Source: Mesorhizobium sp. (GTDB lineage: Bacteria > Pseudomonadota > Alphaproteobacteria > Rhizobiales > Rhizobiaceae). From it: a DNA stretch of 64,000 nt. The notes under the pieces were generated by a model. The model ran no database searches and was not told where the DNA came from. It worked only from the letters and a program-made list of their open reading frames with translations. The first letter of the stretch is position 1, and each line of letters opens with the position of its first letter. The translations under genes and the position numbers were made by a program. Below are positions 42,892 through 52,594 of this stretch, in pieces. The stretch spans positions 62,001 through 126,000 of the forward strand of contig SAQG01000017.1 of NCBI GenBank assembly GCA_004020315.1. The letters are read 5' to 3'.

Positions 42892-43329
42892 ATGCGTCCG
42901 CAGCACGTCTTGATTCCCGCAGCACTCGTCTCACTCGTCGCGGCATCGGCCTTTTCCGAGGAAGCCGACCGCTACCGACTGGAAAAGTCGGCCACCGGCT
43001 ATGTCCGCATGGACACGCAGACCGGTGCGATGTCGATCTGCGAGGAGCGTTCCGGCCAGCTCGTCTGCAAGATGGCGGCCGATGAACGCGCCGCCTTCCA
43101 GGACGAGATCGACCGGCTGCAAAATTCGGTGAAGGCGCTCGACCAGCGCGTCGTCAAGCTCGAGAACTCGCTTGCCGCCCGCTTTGAGTCGACATTGCCC
43201 AGCGAGGAGGATTTCAACAAGACGATGAGCTATATGGAGCGCTTCCTGCGCGGCTTCATCGGTATCGTCAAGGACCTGGAAAAGGACAGCGGCGAGGATG
43301 CCGCCAAGCCCAATCCGCAAAAAACCTGA
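42892..43329 (+). CDS. exported coiled-coil hypothetical protein
   Basis: The 145-residue protein has a short signal peptide (MRPQHVLIPAALVSLVAASA, cleavage near AFSEEA). A small domain with two cysteines follows (ISICEERSG-like: MSICEERSGQLVCKMAADER), and then a coiled coil (DEIDRLQNSVKALDQRVVKL). The ATG at 42892 has GGAGG five bases upstream; an ATG at 42880 adds four residues. Family unknown to me beyond being common in rhizobia. The cysteines may form a disulfide. Confidence 0.75.
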   Translation: MRPQHVLIPAALVSLVAASAFSEEADRYRLEKSATGYVRMDTQTGAMSICEERSGQLVCKMAADERAAFQDEIDRLQNSVKALDQRVVKLENSLAARFESTLPSEEDFNKTMSYMERFLRGFIGIVKDLEKDSGEDAAKPNPQKT

Positions 43330-43455
43330 GCACCGTTCACCGGGGCAAAGCCGACGCACAGCCTTGCCGCTTGAAAACGGCTGATATCGCCGCATAATCG
43401 TTCGACTGATCCCGTAAGAAGCAGACAATCATCAATGGGATTTGGGGAGGGCCAT

Positions 43456-44115
43456 GTGCCGTCAGGCTATACTTTCGTCATTGCCGACGATCATCCGCTT
43501 TTTCGCGGCGCGCTGAGAGAGGCGCTTGCCGGCATCGGCAACATCGCCGGCATTCACGAGGCCGGTGATTTCGAAAGCGCCAAGGCGCTGGTCGTGGCCA
43601 ATGAGGACGTCGATCTGGTGCTGCTCGACCTGTCTATGCCGGGCGCGAGCGGCCTTTCCGGTCTGATCTCGCTGCGCGGCATCCATCCGACGGTGCCGCT
43701 GGTGGTGGTGTCGGCACATGACGACCCGGTGACCATCCGGCGCGCGCTCGATCTCGGCGCTTCGGGTTTCATCTCCAAATCGGCCAGCATGGAGGAGATC
43801 CGCAGCGCCGTGCAGTCGGTGCTTGCCGGCGATATCGCCGCGCCCACGGGCATCGATCTCGGCGTCGAACGCGATCCCGAAATATCCGATCTGATCAAGC
43901 GACTGCAGACGCTGACGCCGCAGCAGACGCGCGTGCTCGGTATGCTGGCTGAAGGGCTGCTCAACAAGCAGATCGCCTACGAACTCGGTGTCTCCGAAGC
44001 GACGATCAAGGCGCATGTCTCGGCCATTCTGCAGAAGCTGGGCGTCGACAGCCGCACCCAGGCGGTGATCCTGCTGTCCAAGATAGGTAGCGATCCGCTG
44101 CCGGCGACGGGTTGA
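43456..44115 (+). CDS. NarL/LuxR-type response regulator
   Basis: The 219-residue protein has a receiver domain (FVIADDHPLFRGALREAL; phospho-acceptor Asp58 in LVLLDLSMPGASG; K in SGFISKSASMEE) and a LuxR-type HTH (LTPQQTRVLGMLAEGLLNKQ, ELGVSEATIKAHVSAILQKL). GTG at 43456 is preferred, with GGAGG five bases upstream. The partner is probably the hybrid kinase encoded convergently from 47977, a known pairing in Proteobacteria; a low-GC orphan gene lies between them. Confidence 0.92.
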   Translation: MPSGYTFVIADDHPLFRGALREALAGIGNIAGIHEAGDFESAKALVVANEDVDLVLLDLSMPGASGLSGLISLRGIHPTVPLVVVSAHDDPVTIRRALDLGASGFISKSASMEEIRSAVQSVLAGDIAAPTGIDLGVERDPEISDLIKRLQTLTPQQTRVLGMLAEGLLNKQIAYELGVSEATIKAHVSAILQKLGVDSRTQAVILLSKIGSDPLPATG

Positions 44116-44163
44116 TGCTGCCCGACATATCCCGGCGTAGAAGCCAGAAGTGCCTTGCAGTAT

Positions 44164-44442
44164 TCAGAGGTATTCAGTGTTGTTGAAAAAGGCAAATCTT
44201 ATATAATTTTTGTGTCGGTGTTGAAGTATTTGTATTTTAGTGACTATTTCGTATAGTGATTTGAAATATGCTTCAGCCTCTTTATTCTTTACTTGCCTGA
44301 GCTTCGCAAAAGCATGCAAAATATCAGCCAATAACTGGTATTTTTTGCCAAAGTTTTCCGAGTCATAGTAAGCCATGAAGAGGTCGTACTGACCCCTTCT
44401 TGCCATTCCCTCGAGTTTAACGAATTTGAGAAATTTAATCAC
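44164..44442 (-). CDS. low-GC orphan hypothetical protein
   Basis: The 92-residue ORF is Lys-, Phe- and Tyr-rich (MIKFLKFVKLEGMARRGQYD, FMAYYDSENFGKKYQLLADI, ending FAFFNNTEYL) and predicted helical. Bases 44161-44400 are about 35% GC against about 63% around them, a clear sign of foreign origin. GTG at 44442 has a strong Shine-Dalgarno (GGGGGAGGGG) six bases upstream, so it is probably expressed. I recognise no family. It sits between the response regulator and its probable kinase. Confidence 0.6.
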   Translation of the reverse strand: MIKFLKFVKLEGMARRGQYDLFMAYYDSENFGKKYQLLADILHAFAKLRQVKNKEAEAYFKSLYEIVTKIQILQHRHKNYIRFAFFNNTEYL

Positions 44443-44488
44443 TCATTACCCCTCCCCCGGTATGGCTTGATCGAATTACCGAGAAAAC

Positions 44489-47400
44489 TTACTCGGCCGC
44501 CGATGCCAGCGGCCTGACCCTGGCCATCATCGAGCGCAGCACCGCTGGTTTGAGCGGCTTGTTGATCACCGGCACGTCGAGCCTGCCGGCGCTGGCGCGC
44601 ACCTCGCTCGAGCGGTCGGCGGTGACCAGCACGGCCGGCATGTCCTGGCCGTGGACCGCGCGCAGTTTGGCGATCGCGTCAAGGCCGGTCTCACCGTCGA
44701 GATGGTAGTCGGCAAGCACGATGTCGGGTCGACGCATGCCGGACCGCTCGAGATCCCCCGAGCCGGAAAACGTGTCGACGCTGCAGCCCCAGCCTTCGAG
44801 CAGCAGCCGCATGCCGTCGAGGATGCGGGCGTCGTTGTCGATACAGAGCACGCGTAGCCCCGCAAGCGAAGCAGCAGTGCGGACCGGCGTCTTCGCCTCG
44901 ATCTCGCGCCGCGGCTCCTGCACTGCCGCGACCGGCAGGATGACGGAAAAGCGCGTGCCCTTGCCCGGGCTTGAAAAGATCTGGAGTTCGAGGTGCAAGA
45001 CGCGAGCGATGCGGTCGACGATGGAAAGGCCGAGCCCGAGGCCTTCAGCTTCGCGGGCGCCCTCGTCGAGCCGGGTGAATTCGTGAAAGACGGTGTTCAG
45101 CTTGTCTGCGGCAATGCCGATGCCGGTATCGATCACCTGTATCTCGGCCAGTTCGCCGCGCCGCCGCACGCCGACCAGGATGCGGCCATGGCGGGTGTAC
45201 TTAATGGCATTGGATACGAGGTTCTGGATCAGGCGGCGCAACAGATTGCGGTCAGTCGTCACGCTGAGCGACGATGGCATGATCCTCAGGCTGAGATTCT
45301 TCTCGGCGGCAAGCGGCTGAAAGTCGTTGCCGATCTGGCGCAGCAGTCCGTCCAGGCTGAAGGCCGTGTCGTCCGGCTTCATCGCACCGGCGTCGAGACG
45401 GGAAATGTCGAGCACCGCACCGAGAATGGTCTCGACCGATTCCAGCGAGGATTCGATGTTGATCGCAGCCTTGCCTGCAGGTCCCTTGCCGGCCTTTTCG
45501 ATCAGCGATGAGCAATAGAGACGAGCAGCGTTCAGCGGTTGCAGGATGTCGTGGCCGGCGGCAGCGAGGAAGCGCGTCTTGCCGAGATTGGCCTCCTCGG
45601 CCAGCATCTGCGCCTGCGCCAGCTCCTCATTGACGCGGGTCAGTTCGACAGTGCGGTTCTTGACGCGCTGCTCGAGCGTTTCATTGGCGCGCTTCAGCGC
45701 CAGATCCTGTTCGACGCGTCCGGAAATGTCGGCATAGGTGGCGACGATGCCGCCGTCCGGCATCGGGTTGGAGCGCAATTCCAGGATGCGGCCGCTGGTC
45801 TTCAACTCCATCTGCCACGGGCTGACGAAACTGGTGAGGCGGTTGAGCATCGCCACCCGCTGGTCGGCTGGGATGTCGCCGCGTTCGGCCAGGTGACGCA
45901 GGATGCGGTCGAGCGAGACGCCGACCTGGCCCATCTCGTCGGGCAGGTCGAACAGCGCCCGATATTGGCGGTTCCAGCAGATCAGCCGGAAATCCCTGTC
46001 GAAGACGGTGATGCCCTGTTCCATCTGGTCGAGCGCGATCTGCAGCAGGTCGCGGTTGTGCTGCAGCGCCTCGGTGGCGTCGTCGAGCAGGCGGAAGGCA
46101 TCCTTGGACTCGCGATCGGTGCGGCGCAGCAGCAGCGACAGGATCAGCCGCGCCGAGGAGGAGCCGACGGCACTTGCCAGAAGCTGCTCGGAGAAACGGA
46201 TGACGTCCATGCTGGCCTGCTCGTTGCCGTGCAGCAAAGTGACGTTGCTCTTTTCGAACGACTGAAAGGACCTTTCGGTGCGTTCGACGCCGAGATAGCG
46301 CGCGATGGTGTCCTTGAGGTCATTGACGGTGACGGTGGTGCGGAAGCGGCGTAGGCTCGGCATCGGGCTCGCCTCGCGCGGCACGAAGATCGACGCCTGG
46401 ATGCGTTCCAGCGGCACCGACGCGCGCGACAGCGAGCCTAACACGAAGAACAGCGTGTTGATCGACAAGCTCCACAGGACCCCGTGATTCAGCGGCTCGG
46501 CGACGGTGCCGAACAGCGCTTGCGGCCGCAACGCTTCGAAACCGAACAGGCCGTGGACGACGATGCCGGTATCGGATGCGGCGAGCGAAGGAAGCAGCAG
46601 CGTGTAGCTCCAGACGACGATGCCGGCGACCATGCCGAGCGCCGCCCCCCTGCCGTTGGCGCCGCGCCAGATCAGTCCGCCTATCAAGGCCGGCGCGAAC
46701 TGCGCGATCGCTGCGAAGGACATCAGGCCGATCGAGGAGAGCCGCGCGCTGTCAGTGCTCTCGCGATAGTAGAGGAAGGCGATGAACAGCATGATGAAGA
46801 TCGCCGCCCGTCGCACGTTGAGGATGAGGGCTGACCAGTCCTCGTTCTCGGACGTCGTGGTCTTGAGCAGGCGACGCACAAACAGCGGAATGACGAGATC
46901 GTTGGAGATCATGATCGACAGCGCGACGCTTTCGACGATCACCATCGCGGTCGCCGCCGACAGGCCGCCGATGAACGCCGCCATGGCCAACACATCGTGA
47001 CCGCTGAGCAGCGGCAGCGACAGGACATAGAGGTCGCTGCTGGTCCTGGTGCCGACCAGCGCCAGGCCGGCGAGCGCGATCGGCAGCACGAAAAGATTGA
47101 TTGCCACCAGATAGAGCGGAAACACCCATGTTGCGGTGCGCAGTTCGGCCTCGCTGCGGTTCTCGACGATGGTGACGTAGAACTGGCGCGGCAGCATGAT
47201 GATGGCGAAACCGCTCAAACATGTCAGCACCAGCCAGGTGGCGAGCGACGTGCTGTAGCCCATCGCTTGCTGAACTTGCGAATTCTGCGTGAGCTTGTCG
47301 ACCATATCGCCCGGGCCGCCGAAGATCAGGAAGGTCACCATCAGGCCGATCGCCAGGAAGGCGGCGAGCTTGACCACGGTTTCGACGGCCACCGCCAGCA

Positions 47401-47977
47401 CCAGCCCATCCTGGTGTTCGGTGGCGTCGGCATGGCGCGTGCCGAACAGAACCGCAAACAGCGCAAGCAGCATGGCGACGACCAGCGAGATGTCGCTGAC
47501 GAAAGGATCGAAGGAAGGTGGCGAGCCGGTATAATGCTCGACCATCAGGCTGACCGAGCCGGAAATCGCCTTCAATTGCAGCGCCATGTAAGGCACCGCG
47601 CCGATCGTCGCGATCAGCGTGGCGATCGCTGCAACGGTAAAGCTCTTGCCGTAGCGGGCGCCGAGGAAGTCGGCGATCGAAGTGATCTTCTCTGTCTTGG
47701 CCAGCCTGACGATGCGCCGAAGCAGCGGAAAGCCGAACACGAACACCAGCACCGGGCCGATATAGATGCCGAGGAATTCAAGGCCGCGCTCGGAGGAAAG
47801 GCCGACCGAACCGAAGAAAGTCCAGGAGGTGCAGTAGATCGCCAGGCTGAGCGCATAGATGAAGGGCCGGGCTCGGTCAGGCCCGGATGTCGTTGAGCGC
47901 CGGTCACCGAGGCTGGCGATTACGAACAGCAGCGTCACATAGGCGATCGCGATGATGACGATGAACCAGCCCTGCAC
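44489..47977 (-). CDS. hybrid sensor histidine kinase with Na+/solute-symporter-like sensor domain
   Basis: The 1162-residue protein has an N-terminal SSF/PutP-like transporter domain of about 12-13 helices (about 1-490) and a PAS region (QGITVFDRDFRLICWNRQYR, about 650). A coiled linker follows, then a HisKA domain with His809 in AAAGHDILQPLNAARL, an ATPase domain (LIQNLVSNAIKYTRHG, GLGLGLSIVDRIA) and a C-terminal receiver with Asp1090 (VLADYHLDGETG). It resembles NahK/ErcS-type kinases fused to a transporter module. GTG at 47977 gives MQGWFIVII; a TTG at 48028 adds 17 residues. The likely partner is the convergent LuxR-type response regulator. Confidence 0.92.
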   Translation of the reverse strand: MQGWFIVIIAIAYVTLLFVIASLGDRRSTTSGPDRARPFIYALSLAIYCTSWTFFGSVGLSSERGLEFLGIYIGPVLVFVFGFPLLRRIVRLAKTEKITSIADFLGARYGKSFTVAAIATLIATIGAVPYMALQLKAISGSVSLMVEHYTGSPPSFDPFVSDISLVVAMLLALFAVLFGTRHADATEHQDGLVLAVAVETVVKLAAFLAIGLMVTFLIFGGPGDMVDKLTQNSQVQQAMGYSTSLATWLVLTCLSGFAIIMLPRQFYVTIVENRSEAELRTATWVFPLYLVAINLFVLPIALAGLALVGTRTSSDLYVLSLPLLSGHDVLAMAAFIGGLSAATAMVIVESVALSIMISNDLVIPLFVRRLLKTTTSENEDWSALILNVRRAAIFIMLFIAFLYYRESTDSARLSSIGLMSFAAIAQFAPALIGGLIWRGANGRGAALGMVAGIVVWSYTLLLPSLAASDTGIVVHGLFGFEALRPQALFGTVAEPLNHGVLWSLSINTLFFVLGSLSRASVPLERIQASIFVPREASPMPSLRRFRTTVTVNDLKDTIARYLGVERTERSFQSFEKSNVTLLHGNEQASMDVIRFSEQLLASAVGSSSARLILSLLLRRTDRESKDAFRLLDDATEALQHNRDLLQIALDQMEQGITVFDRDFRLICWNRQYRALFDLPDEMGQVGVSLDRILRHLAERGDIPADQRVAMLNRLTSFVSPWQMELKTSGRILELRSNPMPDGGIVATYADISGRVEQDLALKRANETLEQRVKNRTVELTRVNEELAQAQMLAEEANLGKTRFLAAAGHDILQPLNAARLYCSSLIEKAGKGPAGKAAINIESSLESVETILGAVLDISRLDAGAMKPDDTAFSLDGLLRQIGNDFQPLAAEKNLSLRIMPSSLSVTTDRNLLRRLIQNLVSNAIKYTRHGRILVGVRRRGELAEIQVIDTGIGIAADKLNTVFHEFTRLDEGAREAEGLGLGLSIVDRIARVLHLELQIFSSPGKGTRFSVILPVAAVQEPRREIEAKTPVRTAASLAGLRVLCIDNDARILDGMRLLLEGWGCSVDTFSGSGDLERSGMRRPDIVLADYHLDGETGLDAIAKLRAVHGQDMPAVLVTADRSSEVRASAGRLDVPVINKPLKPAVLRSMMARVRPLASAAE

Positions 47978-48212
47978 GGCCCGAAAATCCTCCCTTGCCG
48001 GTTTTGCATCCGGCCTGCTGAGACGCAATCACAGCTTGGCGATCAAGTCCATCGCGGCTTTCGCCGCAGGATGACTCGGCTTCGGGAAATTTTGGCCGGT
48101 GGAAACCGGTCTTTGCCAATGCTGCAACCGCAGGTTTTTTGCTATTGTCCCAGTGGGGCCGAACGAAGCGGGCAGAGGCAGCGGCCTAGCCCGACAGGAC
48201 AAGGAGGGTCGA

Positions 48213-48635
48213 ATGCTGAAAGAATTCCAGGAATTCATTTCCCGGGGCAATGTCATGGACCTGGCGGTCGGCGTCATCATCGGCGCCGCCTTCGGCAGAA
48301 TCGTCGATTCCCTGGTCAACGACATCATCATGCCAATCGTCGGAGCGATTCTAGGCGGGCTCGACTTCAACAATTATTTCCTGCCTTTGTCCTCTGCCGT
48401 CAATGCCACGTCGCTGGCGGACGCCAAGAAGCAGGGCGCAGTCTTCGCCTATGGCAGTTTCATCACCGTCGCGCTGAACTTCATCATCCTCGCCTTCATT
48501 ATCTTCCTGATGGTCAAGGCCGTGAACAATCTGCGCCAGCGGCTGGAGCGTGAGAAGCCAGCTGCGCCTGCCGCCCCGCCGCCGGCCGACGTTGCGCTGC
48601 TCACCGAAATTCGCGATCTCCTCGCCAGGAAATAG
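48213..48635 (+). CDS. mscL: large-conductance mechanosensitive channel
   Basis: The 140-residue channel opens on membrane tension to release solutes after osmotic downshock. The N-terminal amphipathic helix and first transmembrane helix are typical (LKEFQEFISRGNVMDLAVGV, IIGAAFGRIVDSLVNDIIMP), the second helix is FITVALNFIILAFIIFLMVK, and the C-terminal helix (DVALLTEIRDLLARK) follows. The ATG at 48213 has AAGGAGGG upstream. A strong intrinsic terminator follows the stop. Confidence 0.97.
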   Translation: MLKEFQEFISRGNVMDLAVGVIIGAAFGRIVDSLVNDIIMPIVGAILGGLDFNNYFLPLSSAVNATSLADAKKQGAVFAYGSFITVALNFIILAFIIFLMVKAVNNLRQRLEREKPAAPAAPPPADVALLTEIRDLLARK

Positions 48636-48658
48636 CCCGAAGACAGATTCCCTGGACC

Positions 48659-48688
48659 AAAACCCCGGTCGATTTCGGCCGGGGTTTT
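48659..48688 (+). terminator. intrinsic terminator after mscL
   Basis: AAAACCCCGGTCG (48659-48671) pairs with CGGCCGGGGTTTT (48676-48688) over 13 base pairs with one G-U and loop ATTT. The descending arm ends in U-rich sequence (TTTTCTATTTT). It starts 24 bases after the mscL stop. Confidence 0.9.
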
Positions 48689-48746
48689 CTATTTTCGCCT
48701 GTCGCAAAACAAGCTAGCAGTCCAGAAGACGAAAACGGATCTATCC

Positions 48747-49913
48747 ATGACCTTGATCGAGAATTTGCGCGCCGAGGCCCGGGCCGCGCCGGAAAGCGGC
48801 ATTGTCGCCGTCATGAACCGCGGCCGCGACCGCGACGGCATGATTCCGCTCTGGGCCGGCGAGGGCGACTTGCCGACGCCCGCCTTCATCACCGATGCCG
48901 CTGCCCGGGCGCTGGCGGGCGGCGAGACCTTCTATACTTGGCAGAGAGGCATCCCCGAGCTGAGGCAGGCGCTCGCCCGCTACTACACCAGGCATTTCGG
49001 CAAGAGCCTCGCCGAGGAAGAATTCATCGTCACCGGCTCGGGCATGCATGCCATCCAGCTGGCGCTCGACGCCGTCGCCGGCAACGGCGACGAGGTCGTC
49101 TATCTGTCGCCGGCCTGGCCGAACTTCGCCGCCGCCGCCAGCCTGGCGGGCGCCATTCCGGTCGCTGTCACGCTCGACCAGTCAGGCAATGGCTGGTCCT
49201 GCGACGTCGGCAAGATCGAGGCGGCGATCACGCCAAGGACAAAGGCGTTGTTCGTCAACACGCCGTCCAACCCGACCGGCTGGACCGCCGACAGGGAGAC
49301 GCTGCAGGCGATCCTCGACCTCGCCCGCGAAAGGGGCCTGTGGATCATCGCCGACGAGATCTATTCGCTGTTCCACTACGGCGATGGCCGCGCGCCGTCC
49401 TTCATCGACATCATGGCCGATGAGGATCGCATCCTGTTCGTCAACAGTTTTTCCAAGAACTGGGCGATGACCGGCTGGCGGGTCGGCTGGATCAAGACCC
49501 ATCCCTCGCTGCAGCAGGTGTTCGAGAACCTGGTCCAGTATTCGACCTCCGGCGTTGCCCAGTTCATGCAGCGCGGCGCCGTCGTCGCCCTCGACGAAGG
49601 CGACGCCTTCATCGCCGAGCAGGTGGAGCGGGCGAGGGCGGCGCGTGACCTGGTCTGCGGCATCCTGGCTGCGACCGGCAGGGCACGCTTTACCGTGCCG
49701 CAGGGCGCGTTCTACCTGTTCTTCGCGGTCGACGGCATCACCGATTCACGCGCCGCCGCCTTCGACATCGTCGATCGCGCCAATGTCGGTCTGGCGCCCG
49801 GAACCGCATTCGGTCCCGGCGGCGAAGCCTTTCTCAGGCTGTGCTTCCACCGCCGCCTCGACCAGCTCGAGGAAGCCGCGCATCGGCTGGCGAAGTGGAT
49901 GACGAGCGTGTGA
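48747..49913 (+). CDS. class I/II PLP-dependent aminotransferase
   Basis: The 388-residue aminotransferase has the AspC-like fold type I layout: YTWQRGIPELRQALARYYTR, VNTPSNPTGWTADRETLQAI, IADEIYSLFHYG and PLP Lys237 in FVNSFSKNWAMTGWRVG, with the substrate Arg in FLRLCFHR. The substrate is not identifiable; aspartate, aromatic or methionine-type are all possible. It is convergent with hemA, 31 bp apart at the stops. Confidence 0.9.
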   Translation: MTLIENLRAEARAAPESGIVAVMNRGRDRDGMIPLWAGEGDLPTPAFITDAAARALAGGETFYTWQRGIPELRQALARYYTRHFGKSLAEEEFIVTGSGMHAIQLALDAVAGNGDEVVYLSPAWPNFAAAASLAGAIPVAVTLDQSGNGWSCDVGKIEAAITPRTKALFVNTPSNPTGWTADRETLQAILDLARERGLWIIADEIYSLFHYGDGRAPSFIDIMADEDRILFVNSFSKNWAMTGWRVGWIKTHPSLQQVFENLVQYSTSGVAQFMQRGAVVALDEGDAFIAEQVERARAARDLVCGILAATGRARFTVPQGAFYLFFAVDGITDSRAAAFDIVDRANVGLAPGTAFGPGGEAFLRLCFHRRLDQLEEAAHRLAKWMTSV

Positions 49914-49944
49914 GCTGCCTCGGAGCCCGAGTTGAAACTCGGCT

Positions 49945-51222
49945 TCAGCCGCCGGACTTCGGCACCAGCAGCGGAATGACGCGGTCGCTTTCTCTCACGG
50001 CCGGCCGGCCCGCCGAACCGTAGGAGATACCCAAAGCATCCCAGGTCTCGACCAGCGCGTCCTGAAGTTCCGCGATCAGTTGATCCGAATGGAACGGCGT
50101 CGGCGTAATGCGCAGCCGTTCGGTGCCACGCGGCACGGTTGGGTAGTTGATCGGCTGGATGTAGATGCCGTGGACGCCGAGCAGGCGGTCGCTGGCCATC
50201 TTGCAGAGCTCGGGATCGCCGACCAGCAGCGGCACGATGTGGGTAGCGGAGTCCATCACCGGCAGGCCGGCGGCGGTAAGAACCTGCTTGGTCCGCGTCG
50301 CCTGGCGCAGTTGCGCGTCGCGTTCGGCCTGCGAGCGCTTCAGATGGCGGATCGACGTGGTCGCCGCGGCGGCGATGGCCGGCGGCAGCGCCGTGGTGAA
50401 AATGAAGCCCGGCGCATATGAGCGCACGGCGTCGATCACGGCACTTGTGCCGGTGATATAACCGCCGAGCGTGCCGAACGCCTTGGCCAGCGTGCCTTCG
50501 ATGATGTCGATACGGTCGGCCAGCCCTTCGCGCTCGGTGATGCCGCCGCCGCGCGGTCCGTACATGCCGACGGCATGGACCTCGTCGATATAGGTCATAG
50601 CGTTGTAGCGCTCGGCAAGATCGACGATCTGTTTGATCGGTGCGATGTCGCCATCCATCGAATAGACGCTCTCGAAAACGATCAGCTTGGCGCGTTCGCG
50701 GCCTGCCGCTTGCAGCAGGCTTTCGAGATGCACAACATCGTTGTGGCGGAAGATCTTCTTCTCGGCGCCCGAACGCCGCACGCCCTCGATCATCGAGGCG
50801 TGGTTGAGTTCGTCCGAAAGGATCAGGCAGTTGGGCAGAAGCCGCGCAATGGTCGAGATCGAGGCCTCGTTAGAGACAAAGCCGGAGGTGAAGACGAGGG
50901 CGGCTTCCTTGTCGTGCAGGTCAGCCAGTTCCAGTTCGAGCTCGACCAGCGGATTGCTGGTGCCGGAGATGTTGCGGGTGCCACCGGCGCCAGATCCCAT
51001 CTTGCCGGCGGCGTTCTGCATCGCGGCGATGACGTCTGGATGCTGGCCCATGCCGAGATAGTCGTTGGAGCACCAGACGGTGATTTCCTGGGCGCGGCCG
51101 TTGGCGCGCCAGATGGCGCGTGGGAATTTCCCCACGATGCGCTCCAGGTCGGCGAAGATGCGATAGCGACGCTCGGCGTGGAGCTGGTCGATCGCTTCTT
51201 CGAAGAACCGCTGATAGTTCAT
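49945..51222 (-). CDS. hemA: 5-aminolevulinate synthase
   Basis: The 425-residue PLP enzyme condenses glycine and succinyl-CoA, the alphaproteobacterial (Shemin) route to heme. Motifs: NDYLGMGQHPDVIAAM, GAGGTRNISGTSNPLVELE, YIDEVHAVGMYGPRGGGI, and PLP Lys247 in EGTLAKAFGTLGGY. The ATG at 51222 follows GGGAAG. The 275-bp gap before galE shows no gene; one imperfect FNR/FixK-like half site there is too weak to call. Confidence 0.97.
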   Translation of the reverse strand: MNYQRFFEEAIDQLHAERRYRIFADLERIVGKFPRAIWRANGRAQEITVWCSNDYLGMGQHPDVIAAMQNAAGKMGSGAGGTRNISGTSNPLVELELELADLHDKEAALVFTSGFVSNEASISTIARLLPNCLILSDELNHASMIEGVRRSGAEKKIFRHNDVVHLESLLQAAGRERAKLIVFESVYSMDGDIAPIKQIVDLAERYNAMTYIDEVHAVGMYGPRGGGITEREGLADRIDIIEGTLAKAFGTLGGYITGTSAVIDAVRSYAPGFIFTTALPPAIAAAATTSIRHLKRSQAERDAQLRQATRTKQVLTAAGLPVMDSATHIVPLLVGDPELCKMASDRLLGVHGIYIQPINYPTVPRGTERLRITPTPFHSDQLIAELQDALVETWDALGISYGSAGRPAVRESDRVIPLLVPKSGG

Positions 51223-51497
51223 TTCGGCTTCCCAATTTTTGCGTGGGATCATAATCATTGCCCTATTCGACGTCTACTTGGCCTTTTTGGTCAAAATGCC
51301 ACGCCCCAAGCCTGTTCCTAACGACCACGGATCATGGCCTATTCCCTTGATGTGCAAGAATTTGTTTCAAGACGATGCCACGCGCCGATGAGACTGGTTA
51401 CCGCAGGCACTGATGGTACTAATGACCTAGTGGCAGGCTTTCCAGTAAGGCGGGTGTTGAGACAGTTTCCGATAAATCTTGAGCAGCGAGGACGCGG

Positions 51498-52493
51498 ATG
51501 ACGGTTTTGGTGACAGGCGGCGCCGGCTATATCGGCAGCCATATGGTCTGGGAGCTGCTGGACGCGGGCGACAGCGTCGTCGTCCTCGATCGGCTTTCGA
51601 CCGGGTTCGAGTGGGCGGTGGCGCCCGAGGCAAAGCTCGTCGTCGGCGATGTCGCCGACAAGGAGCTGGTCGGCTCGATCATCCGTGACAACAAGGTCAA
51701 CGCGATCATCCATTTTGCCGGCTCGATCGTGGTTCCCGAATCGGTCGCCGATCCGCTCGGCTACTACGAGAACAACACCTGCAAGACGCGCACGCTGATC
51801 GAGACCGCAGTGCGCGAAGGCGTACCCAATTTCATCTTTTCCTCGACCGCCGCCGTCTATGGCGGCGCCGGGCTGGAGCCGGTGCGCGAGGATGCCCGCC
51901 TTGCACCGGAATCGCCCTACGGGCTGTCCAAGCTGATGAGCGAATGGATGCTGCGCGACGCCGCAATCGCCTATGGCTTGCGCTATACGGCGTTGCGCTA
52001 CTTCAACGTCGCCGGCGCCGATCCGAAGGGCCGCACCGGCCAGTCGACGCCGGGCGCCACGCATCTGATCAAGGTCGCCGCCGAGACGGCGCTCGGCAAG
52101 CGTCCGTTCATGCAGGTGTTCGGCACCGACTATCCGACACCCGACGGTACCTGCATGCGCGACTATATCCATGTCAGTGATCTGGCGGCGGCGCATCGGC
52201 TGGCGCTGGAACGGCTGCGCGCCGGCGGGACAAGCCTCGTCGCCAATTGCGGCTACAGCCACGGCTATTCGGTGCTCGAGGTGATCGACAGCGTGCGCCG
52301 CGTCTTCGGTCATGATTTCGAGGTGCGGATGGGTGAGCGCCGTCCGGGCGACGCCGCGGCTGTGGTTGCCAATTCGGAGCTGGCGCGCCGCGAACTTGGC
52401 TGGACGCCGCAGCGCGACGACCTCGACCTGATCGTCGCCGACGCGCTGGCCTGGGAGCGCATCCTGACCGGCAAGAATTCGTCGCGGGGCTGA
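51498..52493 (+). CDS. galE: UDP-glucose 4-epimerase
   Basis: The 331-residue extended short-chain dehydrogenase interconverts UDP-glucose and UDP-galactose. It shows the NAD motif TGGAGYIGSHM, the Ser of FSSTAAVYGG, the YxxxK in SPYGLSKLM, and substrate-site motifs RYFNVAGADPKG and DYIHVSDLA. Rhizobial GalE supplies galactose for exopolysaccharide and lipopolysaccharide. It is followed by dadA after 101 bp. Confidence 0.94.
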   Translation: MTVLVTGGAGYIGSHMVWELLDAGDSVVVLDRLSTGFEWAVAPEAKLVVGDVADKELVGSIIRDNKVNAIIHFAGSIVVPESVADPLGYYENNTCKTRTLIETAVREGVPNFIFSSTAAVYGGAGLEPVREDARLAPESPYGLSKLMSEWMLRDAAIAYGLRYTALRYFNVAGADPKGRTGQSTPGATHLIKVAAETALGKRPFMQVFGTDYPTPDGTCMRDYIHVSDLAAAHRLALERLRAGGTSLVANCGYSHGYSVLEVIDSVRRVFGHDFEVRMGERRPGDAAAVVANSELARRELGWTPQRDDLDLIVADALAWERILTGKNSSRG

Positions 52494-52594
52494 GACCAAG
52501 TTGTTAGCTCGAAAGCTCCACGCAGAAGCGCTATTGAAGGAGTTGCGCGGCGAAGCGTGGACGCATTTGGCCGCGTATGACTTTGGGGGGCGGC

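Noticed and set aside
51340..51362. FNR/FixK-like site upstream of hemA
   Set aside because: Only one half (TTGAT) fits; the other half reads AAGAA instead of ATCAA.
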